Below the pieces are notes generated by a model, which ran no database searches, had not been told where the DNA came from, and saw only the letters and a program-made list of their open reading frames with translations. A stretch of DNA of 64,000 nucleotides from Garcia nutans. Lineage: Eukaryota; Streptophyta; Magnoliopsida; Malpighiales; Euphorbiaceae. Below are positions 10,395 through 21,659 of the stretch, one piece after another; within the stretch, counting starts at the first letter, position 1, and each line of letters starts with the position of its first letter. The stretch lies in assembly GCA_947685225.1 (NCBI GenBank), contig CANTUV010000024.1, positions 16,448,001 through 16,512,000 of the forward strand, read 5' to 3'. Made by a program: the position numbers and the translations under genes.

Positions 10395-13384
10395 TGTCAC
10401 ATCCCAAAGGCTAGATAGTCGAGTAATAGGCAAGGAGGACATGAACGAGCGGTCAAATAGAGGCTCGGGATAGTCAATATGAAATTGGTGTACACAGTGG
10501 AGCTGACGGGACCTAATTGAAATTTTTTAAGAGGCTGAGGACCTAAAGGTACTTTTCCAAAAAGTTACGTCGGTTCTGAATAGTGCCCATAATGGATGTA
10601 ATATATGTGTTCTCGGGATTTATCGGGTCGTAACGGTGGCGCACGATTTTTCCCGAATACGCACGGTTTGAAAGTTACGGATGATTTTGCAACAAGGGCA
10701 TTTTGGTCATTTCCACCGGAGTGGCAATTTTGTAAATAGAAGCAATTTGAGGAAATCATGGCCATTTGTTCAATTTTGGTGGATAAATCATGGCCATTTG
10801 TAAATAAAAGTAACTTTCAAGTGGCCAAATCATGGCCATTTGTTCAATTTTGGTGGATAAATCAAGACCATTCAAGTTAAAAATAATAAATTAATTATTT
10901 AATTATTTAACATCTAATTTTTGTCTTAAAGCATAAGACACATGCCTAACACCTAGAAAACTCCATTATCTTCATTTTGGGACTCCATTGCCGTGGGCTT
11001 CTTCCAAAAGAGCCAAGGGAAAGTTTCAATTTCTAAGTGATTTATCAAGTTTTTTTTTCAAGAGAAATTAAGGTAATTCTTCAAGCTAACTTCTTCTCTT
11101 TCATTTAATTTGAGTATTAGGCTTTGTATGGAAGGACTTAAAGTCATTTTTAATTAGGGAAAATATTAGAAAGTTGATGAATATGATGGAGAATAGCAAA
11201 ATAGTTGGAGAATGAATAGAAATGGTGTTTAATGGTGAAAATAAGCTAGCAACTATTAGAAAAATCATAAGATAAGACTATGTCTATACCTAGGGTTCTT
11301 ACCTTTGTATATGTGACGTTGAATTTCATAGGAAATCAAGGAGACAAGGAAGGAAAGAAAGTGATATAGATAAAGGACTAAGAAATAGTAAGGTTTGGTA
11401 CTTTAACTCCTTTTGAAATTTTTCTGTTTTACAATTAGTAAAATGCTGTGGCTTGTATGATTTTTAATTAAATATAGAAACATTATCTTGAGTTTAATTT
11501 TTGATATGTTGTGTCTCAATGAGTCTAGAATGACTGAAAAATATGTTGAGTTGAATTTGGAATGGTTATGATTTTGGAAAGATTATTTTTATTAGACCTA
11601 GTCCAGCAGGTACCTTGACTGAGACAGCCATTTTTCTGGATTTTTAAGAAAATTTAGAAAAATAATATCCAATTGAATTTTGGATATGTTGTTGTTTAGT
11701 GAGTCTAGTATTTGAGAAAAAATAATTTGGAACCATATTGATTGAATTTGATTTACGAAATTCACAAAATTCTGAACTGCTGCCAGGATGCAGGGCAACT
11801 GGAGCAGTCTGGTTGGGTGAACTAGTTGACCAAGAATTAATGTCCAGTTTGATATAAAATTTTAAAGGAATGATTTTAAGATGAAAAAATAAATTCTATA
11901 AAAAATTTTGAGTTTTTAGCCAAGTGGATTATCTTATACAAATTTCTAAAACAAGGATCAAGTTGGGTCAAGAACCAGAGTTTATTGTTCATATGGTAAT
12001 TTTTCATTATTAACTTGGTCAAAAACTTGGTGTGGGTGTTTTATCATTTTATTTTTGGTATTGAGTTTAAGTATGAATATGAAGAATAAATTAGATGGAA
12101 AAGAGGAGAAAATCAATCTGAATTTCATAACCATGATAAAAGTCACGTGATGGAATACATGTTCGTTATCATGTGAATATATAGAAAAGGTATATACGTG
12201 GGGAATACGTGTATATATGGTATATATATGCATGTATATGGTATATATGTGAATACATATTATACATATGTGAGTATATGTGGTATTTGTGTAAGTATAT
12301 AATGTATATACATGGAGAATATGTGATATATATACGAAGTGAATGGGTATATATGAAATGTTATATATGCTCTACTCGGTAAATGGGTAAAACCGGTCTG
12401 GAATGGGGGTTTGGCATGCCATCCTACCGGCAGTACTGTCTTAACGGCTTCAGTCTGGATATTACTTACGCGTGCGTGGTTATATCGTATGAGGTCAAGA
12501 TCATGACAACTAGTCGTGTGAGACCAAGACCACGCAGTTATGTTGTATATTCCATATTGTGTGAGACCAAGACCATGGCAATTAGTCATGTGAGGTCAAG
12601 ACCACACGTAAGTCTATACGAGGCCTCATCTTGAGATTGGTGTATTCATAATTACCTAGTGGAGCAGATTAACTCGTAATTATAATGAAGTTATATTACA
12701 TGTTGTTTACATACAGAATGTGAATCTTAACTTAATTAGAAAATATAAATATGATGATTGTATGAAAATAGTTTAATTATGCAGTATTCTACTTTTATAT
12801 GTGTTTCAACAACCTTCCTTGCACTATTTATATTCGGCAATGGTTAAAGTACCCACTGGGCAATAAGTTGCTCATCGAGTTATATGTCTAACTCGCAGGT
12901 AGTGGATAGAAGATCAACATTTCTGCAGTGGCCCGCATCAGCTCGACGGCGAATAGGATAGGACTTTTGACATAAAATAGTAGTATGGCATGTATGTTAT
13001 ATCTATTGTAAAGGTTTGTTAAATATATTAAGTATTATGGTGTATGTAACAAGAGAATAAACAGTAGTATGGTAATGAAACTTAGCAAATGATATGCGAT
13101 CTTGAGAAAGGATATAGAAGTGTGAAATTTTCTTGCAGGGTGTAGTTGAGGATATAAGGGAGATTATTATTGGGAGTGTTCTTGAGTTGAATTGTGAACA
13201 AAAGTATTTTTTTAAAAAAATCAGTTTTGGCGACACTTGGGAACCCCGCTTTTTAGGGGAAACTCCGCCCAATTTTTTTAAAAATATTTCATAAGAATTC
13301 TTAATTAAGACATTGTAACCAGAACTCGCATCCCGATGTGACATTCCTCCCCGGCTTATTCGTAGGTCGGGAAGGGGTGTTACA
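10395..13384 (+). mobile_element. Solo LTR D (about 3.0 kb), related to the LTR of element C
   Basis: TGTCACATCCC at the left end and GGGGTGTTACA at the right. Flanks TTTGA (10390-10394) and ATTGA (13385-13389) form a target duplication with one mismatch, and the LTR E sequence is continuous across the insertion. Similarity to the C LTR is seen in the TTTTCCCGAA.ACGCA block (10650), the AAGTACCCACT...GCGAGTT block (12850) and the TTGAGTTGAATTGTGAA block near the end. An AT-rich dinucleotide region lies at 12170-12370, with tandem AGACCAAGACCA repeats at about 12490-12610. No internal region, so it is a solo LTR left by LTR-LTR recombination. Confidence 0.75.
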
Positions 13385-13781
13385 ATTGAGCTTAGCGCGG
13401 TTTTGTAAATCATACAGGTGAGTAGATTGTTGATCTGGGAGTTAGACGGTTATGCCATGAGAAGAGTAAGAGTGTTTTGAGACTAACTAGAAGGTGGTGC
13501 ATGCATGTACATTTTATTATGTTGTATTTTGATAAAATTGTATATGTACATAAGTTAATTTTGGAAAAGACAATGTAAATTTATATATATGCAATAATGA
13601 AAAGTATAATGGTTTTGTAAATGTTACTTTTAAAAGAATGAGGTTGATAATGGGAAATGTTCTTTTATTAAATATATAATTGATGTGGACTAAAGTAAGG
13701 GTTTAAATAATACTGTAAAGTGACATCCTTATATTTTATATGCTTATTATATTTATACGAGGTATAAGTATGGTATGTCAA
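13385..13781 (+). mobile_element. Tekay-like LTR fragment E, right part
   Basis: Starts with TTGAGCTTAGCGCGG, the continuation of ACCACTAAGC at 10390, as in complete LTRs where the two blocks are contiguous. It runs to the foldback element. The expected terminal GGGTGTTACA of the LTR is not seen before the foldback, so its end is lost or merged with it. Confidence 0.55.
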
Positions 13782-14230
13782 TGTAACACCCCGGAGATCC
13801 ATGGGACCCAACACCTCGGAGATCCATAGGAACAACCCTACACACCGAGCATGTCACCCCCAGGTACAAAGCATGTCATAGTCCGCTTCCTCTCATTGTT
13901 CCACGGCAGGATTTGTTTATTTGGCCCAACTCCCTCGTTTCGATCCTAAGACCTCCCCCATAAGAGAGTCTTTTTCACTCAATGAGTAGCATTTTTTCTA
14001 GTAGAAGAATGGTACTCATTGAGTTAAAAAGACTCCCTTATGGCGGAGGTCTTGGGATCGAAATGAGGGAGGTGACCCTTAACTGGGCCAAATAAACAAA
14101 TCCTATCGTGGAACTGTGAGGGAAAGCGAACTGTGACATGATCGGTGCCTGGAGGTGGCACGCTTGGTGCCTGGGGTGGGTCCCATGGACCTTTGAGGTG
14201 TTCGGTCCCATGGATCTTCAGGGTGTTACA
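13782..14230. mobile_element. Foldback (inverted-repeat) element, 449 bp
   Basis: Left arm 13782-13990 and right arm 14012-14230 are imperfect reverse complements along their whole length, with a loop of about 21 bp. Ends are TGTAACACCCC and GGGTGTTACA, resembling the termini of the surrounding LTRs. The arms share GGTCCCATGGATC near the outside and AAATAAACAAATCCT and a TCGAAA..GAGGGAG stretch inside. No open frame of note and no clear target duplication. It could be a foldback or MITE-like element, or two LTR-derived modules joined head to head. Confidence 0.75.
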
Positions 14231-14790
14231 TTTTTTTCTAAAAAATATTAAAAATTCAAACATAAAAAATAAAAAATTCTTAGCTTTCGTACATATAGAC
14301 ATTTTCTACATTTTTTGTCTTAACACTAGTATTATTTGTTTTTCATATAGTTTTACTAATTAAGTCCCAAAATTAAATTTTATATAGTGATTTTCATACT
14401 TTCATGTTACCTTTTGGAATTTTACATTAATTTGCCTATTTTTACTACCATAAATAATAAAATTACAACAAAAAATTTCTACGGAAAAATAATAAAATAA
14501 AAAATATACCTGTGTTTTTTCTTGCGAACATCGATGGAGGTCTATTGCCACTAAAATGGGAACTTCATCCAACCTGCTATTTCTGAGGTAAGCACGCAAT
14601 TCAAGATCCGTACAAGGTCCAGTCCTAGATGCTTGATGGTTTACCGCCATTTATATATATGCTAAAAGTTGAAATTTATCAAATGAACAAAAAAACTAGA
14701 AATTATTTGCTCGAATGATTATAATTTTGCCTGAAGTTTTGAGTGAACTTCTGAGGATCTATTGTTACATATTTATAACAAATGAGTTTG
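14231..14790. other. Unassigned AT-rich stretch
   Basis: No transposon landmark recognised. Contains only the weak exon candidate at 14511-14650 on the minus strand. Confidence 0.5.
14511..14650 (-). other. Possible exon fragment of unknown gene
   Basis: On the minus strand an ATG at 14650 opens a frame of mixed, non-repetitive composition (47 codons, starting MAVNHQASRTGP). It is followed by CAG/GTATATTTT, a good splice-donor context, and a sharp shift to AT-rich sequence. This is the only frame outside the retroelements that looks protein-like. I do not recognise the product, and it may be chance or part of an unknown element. Confidence 0.2.
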
Positions 14791-15812
14791 CCGGATAAGA
14801 TCAAAGAGACAGTAGATTCACATGCTTTACTTCAAAGTCAGAGAAGGTACCTGCACAAGCTAAAGCGACTTTGAAAAAGCATAAAGAAACAAAAGCAGTT
14901 GCAAGATATAAATTAATAAACTCAATAATTCTTGTCTCATTCATAATTTATGTCTCCTATCAACAATTCATATTGTCCATCTTTCAGCTCACATACAGCA
15001 CCCGAGCACACAATACATTGATATTTATTATGGCTCTATAATTTTTGCGTGTCTAAAAAGTATTATTTATACTTACAAATATTTTTTTCCACATAGGAAG
15101 CAAGAGTATATAGGTATCCATATACTGTAATAAATATACAATTTTTTTGTAAATACTCTACTAACTACTGAAATTAATTTTTTTGGGTACCTCGGGTCAA
15201 AATTCCAAGAAAACCAATCTAGGGTCTAGAACCCAACTAATCTCGGGTCCAAAACCCAATCCAGTCTCGGGTCCAGAACTCAACCAATCTAATCTTGGGT
15301 CCAGAACCCAATCCAATCTTGGGCCCATAATCCAATCCAATCTCGAATCCAAAACACAATCCAGTCTCTAGTCCAGTACCCAACCAATCCAATCTCGGCT
15401 CCAGAGCCTAAATAAATCTCGGGTCCAGAACCCAATCCAATCTTGGGTTCAGAATCCAAACCAATCTTGAGTCTAGAACCCAATCTAATGTCGGATCTAG
15501 AACCCAATCCAATCTCAGGCCTAGAACCCAATCCAATCTCAAGTGTAGAACCTACTCCAGTGTTGAGTCTAGAACCCAGCCAATCCTGCCTCGGGTCTAG
15601 AACCCAAACAATTCTCGAGTGCATAACCCAAACTCATCTCGGGTCCTAAACCCAATCAATCTAGTCTCGGGTCTAGAACCCAAACAAATCTCAGGTCCAG
15701 AACCCAAATAATTTCTATGTCTAAAACTCAATCCTTATCCAAAATAAGCTCAAAGTCATGTTGCTTTTCACCCTCTGAATAAAATTCAAGATCGTTCAAG
15801 CAGAAGGCAAAC
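14790..15812 (+). mobile_element. Tat-like element, third 3' tail
   Basis: Shares the landmark CTTACAAATATTTTTTTCCACA (broken up here as CTTACAAATA near 15075 and CCACATAGG near 15100) with the first tail, then a minisatellite, then AAGCAGAAGGCAAAC and LTR T3 at 15813. The left boundary is approximate. No coding domain seen. Confidence 0.55.
15183..15725 (+). repeat. Minisatellite, GGGTCCAGAACCC variant
   Basis: Tandem units of about 20-25 bp built on CTCGGGTCCAGAACCCAATC. The middle of the palindromic core differs from the other arrays (CCAGA in place of CCAAGT), while the GGGT...ACCC pairing is kept. Confidence 0.85.
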
Positions 15813-17806
15813 TGTAGACCCTTGATTTTGGCGCTAGCTAGTTCGATCCTAAGCAAAGAAGGCCTAAGTCATGTTTGGTCCATTCTTAATTAGCTTAAAC
15901 CTATTCTAAGCTTATAATTAGATTGATCTAGTTTTATAAGGCCTAAAATAACTTTGGTTTAATTTTTTATAGCCCTGAAATGGTCCGATTTGAGTTTGAA
16001 GCAAGTTTGGTTCGATATGGATCATGCCATATCAAATTAGGCTTATCCAATTCGATATGGATGGTCCATATTGAATTAGAGCATGCCTAAATCGATATGG
16101 ACCATGTCCACATCAAACTAGGGTGATCCTAATTCGATTTGATGGTCCATATTGAATTAGAATCACTCTAATTCGATACGAGCTTGTCCATATCAAATTA
16201 GACTTTCTAGTTTGATATGGACTTTGTTCCATGTCAGATTAAACTTGTATTAATCCAACATGGTTATGGTTTCCCTCGAATTAAAAATGATTTAATTTAA
16301 TATACTTTAGAGAAACCGTGTTTAAAAAGGAAATTAAGTCTCGATCATAAGGTTTTAACCAAATGTATTTACTATAAATACATGAGGAAAAGAATAGAGA
16401 AGGGATTAGCAACACATCAATTAACAAGGAGCAACCAAGCAATTAGCAAAGATTATCAAAACAGAAAGAGCAACCATTAAACACAGAATACTATAAAATT
16501 CATAAAAATAAGGCAGTAGCTACTATCTTGATTTTGTTCATCCAAGAGTTTCATATTTGTGGAAGCAAAAGTTTGGATCAACGTTTAATTTTGGTGGAAT
16601 CAACAAACAAATGTATGTTCTCTAAATTTAACTCATTTTAACTCAATACAAGAAGCTTTGGTGATGTTTATTTTTCACATTGATCATATTTATTCTTCTT
16701 CCAAAATAATTCTAGTAGGTTAGACATGTCCAATAAATATATTCATCAGTACATAATCATTAGTTTAAGCACATCTAGTAGCCACGTCTTATGAAAATAT
16801 TTAACAAAAATCAATTTTTAATGTGGCTTGATAGTTTTTACAATAACTAAACTTTTACCAAAACCCTAATTTTTTTCAAATACCATAACCCTAAATTTAT
16901 TTTTCAAATACCAAAATCTTTATTCAACTTTCTAAAAACCAAAACCCTAAATTTGTTTTTCAAATACCAAAATCTTATTTCAACTTTCTAAAAACCAAAA
17001 ACCTATTATGTTTTCTGAATACCAAAACTCTAATCATTTCTTATAAAACTAAAACCTAAATCCCAAGCCTCAAAACCCTAATCCTAAACCTGTAATCAAA
17101 ACCCTAATTTCCAAATTAAAACCCTAAAACCCTAATTTCTAAGTCAAAACCCTAATTCCCAAATTAAACCCCTAAAACATCCATAAACCCTAAAATCCTA
17201 ATAATTATACTAAAACCCTAATTTTTATCCTAAAAATCCTAATTTAATCATAAAAATCTTAAAACCATCTATAAACCCAGATTTAAGATGTAAAACCCTA
17301 AAATTGTATATTTGATGATTAATTTAAATATTAAAACCTAGATTCAATTATTTCATGTTTATGTTGAATGATTTATTAATATGTTATTTGTTATGGATGA
17401 TTTATTCTATTTTTGCTTATGGTTTGAATGATTTAATTTCATTTGGTTAATCATTTAAGCTTCAAAGATGTAAGAGGTATGTTTCCATTTTATAGGTACC
17501 TTATAAGTTAAATTCAATGTAATTTTATTTATTTTAGAATTATGGATTAATTTAAAGGACATGTTTTCACCAAATAGTTGATGTCCTATTTTATTTAGTT
17601 TTGGACATTGGATAATTATTGTAAAGGCACGTTTCCATCCTTGGATGGGAGCCTCTTTTGATTGCTTTACTTTAAAAAAGGTAATGCATGTTTATTTCTT
17701 TTAAATTGTGTGTAGTATAGAAAATATCATAATAATCAAGAATTTAATAATATTTAGACCTGAAAAGGAGGCCGATTCCAATGAATAAGACATTTTAGGG
17801 GTGCTG
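15813..17806 (+). mobile_element. Tat-like LTR T3, left part (interrupted by element A)
   Basis: Starts TGTAGACCC after a purine tract. TATA box at 16373-16380. About ten AAACCCTA motifs lie in 16855-17300. Hairpin modules at 17475-17501, 17556-17587 and 17625-17654. It breaks off at GGGGTGCTG, where element A begins, and the last 226 bp resume at 39291. Upstream of the TATA box the sequence differs strongly from T1/T2, with repeated CCATATCGAATTAG-like units of about 30-40 bp at 15990-16250, so this is a distinct subfamily. Confidence 0.8.
15990..16250 (+). repeat. Degenerate tandem repeat in LTR T3 upstream region
   Basis: Six or seven imperfect units combining ATTCGATATGGA with CCATATC.AATTAG. 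Each pairs with its neighbours as an inverted repeat. It lies just upstream of the TATA box, where promoter sequences of an LTR would be. It is absent from T1 and T2. Confidence 0.7.
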
Positions 17807-20228
17807 TGTAATATCCCAAACTATACCCTAAAATTTTTGGAATGATTATTGTTGAAATTGGATTAAATGATTTTAAAGTGTGTATTAAGGATTAAGAGGA
17901 AAGAGAAGTGTGTATATGTTATATATATAAAGATATATATAACATATACAAGTCAACAAATGAGATGATCAAATGAGATATTTAACTATATTTGGATTAA
18001 TTGAAATGGAAATTAAATAAGTGGAAGATGATATTTATAATATTTTATTATTTAAATTGCTTGGTGGAGATTAATTGGAAAATTGTGTGGTTTAAGAGGT
18101 GAGAGTTGTTTGACTTTTCTATCATCTTCTTCTTTCTTCTTGTGCTTAGCCGGCCACCACCATTATCAAGAGGGAAAGAGAGATTTTGTTCATTCTAACT
18201 CAAGATTGAAGGGTGTTTCAAGTGATCAAGTTGGAATTCTAAGGGTTTTCATCATTTTTGGTAAGTTTCCAAGTTGATTCTTTGGTTTTCCTTTGAATTT
18301 GTGAATTGAGTTTGGTGAATGGTTGTTGTTGATATGTGTATGGTTAATTTTGATGTGTTTGAGATTGTGTTGTCTTATTAACTTTGATTTTAAGGTTGGA
18401 TTCAAGAGATAAATGGTTAAGTTTGGTGAAAGAACAAGAGTTGTGGATTGTGTATGGGTCGAGTTGTGATTATGGTTGTGATTTGTGTTTGATGCTTGTT
18501 TTGAGTTGTTTTGATAGTTTAGTATGGTTTATTGATGGTTTTGGGTAAGATTGTTTAGAGTGGAAAAAGGGTAAAGTATGATATTTGTTGGAAGTGGTGT
18601 TGTTGGTGTCGGAATCAGGGTTTTTAGCCTGACACGCCCATGAGGACGGTCAAGTCTTTGGGCGTGTCAATGGTTCTATTTTCTGGATGGGTGACACGAC
18701 CAGTGACACGCCCATGTCACTGAGCGTGTCACAGCTTCTCTATTGGAGTAGTGTTGACACGGCCAGTTACACGCCCATGTCACTGAGCGTGTCATAGCCA
18801 CTGTGTTGAGGGAGTATTGACACAACCAGTGACATGCCTATGTCACTGAGCGTGTCAAAACTTCTGTGTTGTGAGTTTAGGGCACGGTCAGGGACACGCA
18901 TGTGTTGTTGAGCGTGTCATGTGTAGAGGTTGCCCTAGTTGGTTCTTATCCTTATTATCTTATGTGTATCTCTAAGTGAGTGTGTATAATCACTTTTGGA
19001 TTAGGTTTTGAAGAGATTGAGTTACCCTAATCCAAGTGTTGAAGGATTCTTGCAAGAGGAAGTGGTTAGATTGGTGTGAGTTGCTCTTGAGGTAAGTACA
19101 AACCTTGCATGGTTGAATACATTTACATGACTTTGGGACTTAACACATTTGGTTGTAAATGTGCTAAGTAATCTATTACTTTGTTGATACATTTGATTAA
19201 TGCTATGATTTGCATAATGTGAAAGATATAATGGTCATTGAAAATGTATGTACAATGCAATTGGTTATGTATACCCTAATGATGAGATGTGAAGCCATTG
19301 TTGTTGGCTATAATAGTGCAAATGAAATAATTGGGGCATGGTTGCCTAGATGATTATGAGAAAATGAGAATGAAATTAATAATGAAATAATAAAAGAATT
19401 GTGTGCCTAATGTGTTATTCAATTTTTAGAGTTTTTATTATTAGTGGCATGCCTAAAAGTAACAATCCCTTGAAGCTGGGTTAGGCTTGGTCCTTGAAGC
19501 CAAGTTGGGTTGATTCTTAGCTCCCCTTGAAGCTTGGTTGGGCCTAGTCCTTGAAGCCTAGTTGGGATGTTACATATGAGATGTTTCTCATTGTGATAAT
19601 GATTCACCTACGGGCTTGATAAATGTGATTATTAGACCAAAATAGTTACTCTAGAATTTGAATGGCATATTAGTTTCTTTTGGGCCCATGCTTGTCTTTG
19701 CTTAAATGTGAATCATGAATGATGAAACAATCGAATAATATAATGAAATGTAATGTTAAGAAATATGATATTCTTGTGTATTATTTCTAATTCTTGAAAG
19801 TATGACATTGGCATTACACTAAAGCATATTGTTATTGTGGTTTGTATCACTAAGCCATTGGCTTAGAGCGATTATGGTTCATGGCGCAAGTGACAGGGTA
19901 GATCCGGTTGAACCGGAGTGTTCAGCTAGACCGAGTAAAGTCTAGGCTTGTGGTCCTTGTGAAGTGTTGATTATTGGACTTAAAGATTAGAGATGAACTG
20001 CCAAGCATGTATAATTCTATATTTTTGTATTTATGGATTTTGATGTATATATATATGTATATGCCGCTACATTTTCCGCTGCTTAATAAGCAAATGTTTT
20101 ATCTATTATGTTCTATAATATAACTTAAGTGTTTTAAGTTTTCTCTGTGACATCCGTGTATCCGGTATACGTGTATTACATATTGAGAGTATATGTGGTG
20201 TACGTATATGGTGTATAGGGGTGTTACA
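17807..20228 (+). mobile_element. Element A 5' LTR (2.4 kb)
   Basis: Starts TGTAATATCCC and ends GGGGTGTTACA, a terminal inverted repeat of about 11 bp. Contains palindromic tandem repeats at 18616-18925, a GGCATGCC anchor followed by four CCTTGAAGC-type repeats (19470-19565), a GCTTAGAGCGATT block (19862), and a GTATACG/TACGTATA hairpin region shortly before the end. The frame at 18083-18277 is repeated at 27769-27963 because it lies in the LTR, and is not a gene. Confidence 0.85.
18616..18925 (+). repeat. Palindromic GACACG-type tandem repeats in A 5' LTR
   Basis: Four units of about 70 bp built on GACACGGCCAGTGACACGCC followed by CATGTCACTGAGCGTGTCA. Each contains nested inverted repeats (GTGACA...TGTCAC; TGACACGC...GCGTGTCA). 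The matching 3' LTR copy is at 28318-28620. Confidence 0.85.
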
Positions 20229-20235
20229 ATTGTTT

Positions 20236-20248
20236 TGGTATCAGAGCC
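20236..20248 (+). promoter_or_regulatory. Primer-binding site of element A
   Basis: TGGTATCAGAGCC starts 8 bp after the 5' LTR. This is the standard complement of the 3' end of plant initiator-Met tRNA used by many Ty3/gypsy and Copia elements. Confidence 0.9.
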
Positions 20249-20398
20249 TAGGTTTGAGGTTCTCAACCTAGGTGAATTGTAAGAAAAAGAAAATTTTGAT
20301 TTTAAAATATGATTTTTAAATAAGATACATGCGTTGGCACTAGTAGTTTCTGATCTTTGATAAGGTATATTCAACTATGTTTGCAGATATAGGTAGTG

Positions 20399-21480
20399 AT
20401 GGCATCTCAGCCATGTCAGTCCATAAAAGGTGGTACTAAGAGTGTAGCTCCTAAAGAGGGTAGAGATGGAGCTAGGGATGAAAGAGTTGGGGAGGCACCT
20501 GTTCTTGTGCCAAAGAGACCAGCTGTTGATGAGATTCCGCCGATGTGGCTATGGCATATGGTAGATTCGTTGAGGCAAGCTCCAGTGCAGTAGCCACCAC
20601 CACAACCATAGTAGCAAGTGCCAGTGAGGCAATATGATAAATTGAGGAAGTTTGGAGCTGAGGATTTCTTTGGTACTGTAGATCCTGCAGTAGCTGAGCA
20701 GTGGTTGGATAGAGTTCAGAGGGTATTCATTCAGCTGTAGGCTACTTCTGAAGAGAAATTTGATTATGCTAGATCCCTTTTGCAGAGAGATGCTTATGGT
20801 TGGTGGAAGACGGTTCCACATGCCATGGATGATCCACCGACCTTGTCTTATGGTGATTTTCTGCTGGAGTTTGAGTAGAAGTATACTCCGAGGAAGTATA
20901 AGGATGCTAAGAAGATGGAATTTTTAAATCTAAGACAAGATAACCGGACAGTGACAGAGTATGAGATTAAGTATATCCGGTTAAGTCATTATGCCGGTGG
21001 GATTATTTCAGATGAGATTGATCGGTGCAGTAGTTTTGAGGAGGGATTGAGATCCTCTATTATGTGTATCATTGCTAGTTCTTAGTACTAAGATTTTTCT
21101 CAGTTGGTTGCAGCAGCCAGGAGTGTTGAGAGAGTATAGGGTATTGCAGCAGCTGCTACTGAGGAGGAGACTAGAGTTAGGAGACCCCTGTTTGAGGCAG
21201 GGTCTTCATCTATGAAGAGAGGCAGAGGAAGTTTTGTTCCGAGGATCAGTAGGAGCCAGAGGCAGTCTGGTGGGTCAGTTCAGTATCAGAGGCAAAGACC
21301 GAGACCTACAGTTTCTGTAGCTAGTGCTCTGACCCCAGTGGCTCAGAGATCTATTCTACCCACATGTGTCCATTGTGGTAGGGCACATGGGGGGTGCTTG
21401 CTGGAAGACTGGTGGACTAGGAGTGTGTTTTAGATGTGGGTCACCGAATTATTTCATCAAAGATTGCCCTGAGCTATCGA
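20399..21480 (+). pseudogene. Element A gag, degenerate
   Basis: Gag (capsid and nucleocapsid) of a Tekay-like element. It begins MASQPCQSIKGG and follows the gag of element B closely: a proline-rich segment, then a retrotransposon gag domain (YDKLRKFGAEDFFGTVDPA, later DYARSLLQRDAYGWWKT), then a basic region and a zinc knuckle (CFRCGSPNYFIKDC near 21427-21470). At least seven in-frame stops are visible, the first at 20591-20593, and a one-base insertion near 21390 moves the zinc knuckle into another frame. Particles could not be made from this copy. Compared with B the divergence is considerable, which fits A being the older insertion. Confidence 0.85.
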
Positions 21481-21659
21481 AGGATAGATAGACTGATACT
21501 ACAGCTTCTTAACCCAGTGTTAGAGGAGGTCTAGGGGGTAGAGGTTTTAGTAGAGGTGGTCAACCCGGGATAAGTCAGAGAGGAGGTTCTACATCTAGAG
21601 GTAGTAGGCCAAATGAGGCTAGACCATCTCAGTGAGTGTATGTGATCTAGTAGCAGCCG

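Noticed and set aside
16851..17310. Interstitial telomere tract
   Set aside because: AAACCCTA motifs are separated by irregular AT-rich spacers and occur at the same place in each Tat LTR, so they are not a telomere remnant.
20236..20248. TGGTATCAGAGCC as part of a tRNA gene (also 31505 and 44317)
   Set aside because: Only the 3'-end complement is present, directly after an LTR; no cloverleaf around it.
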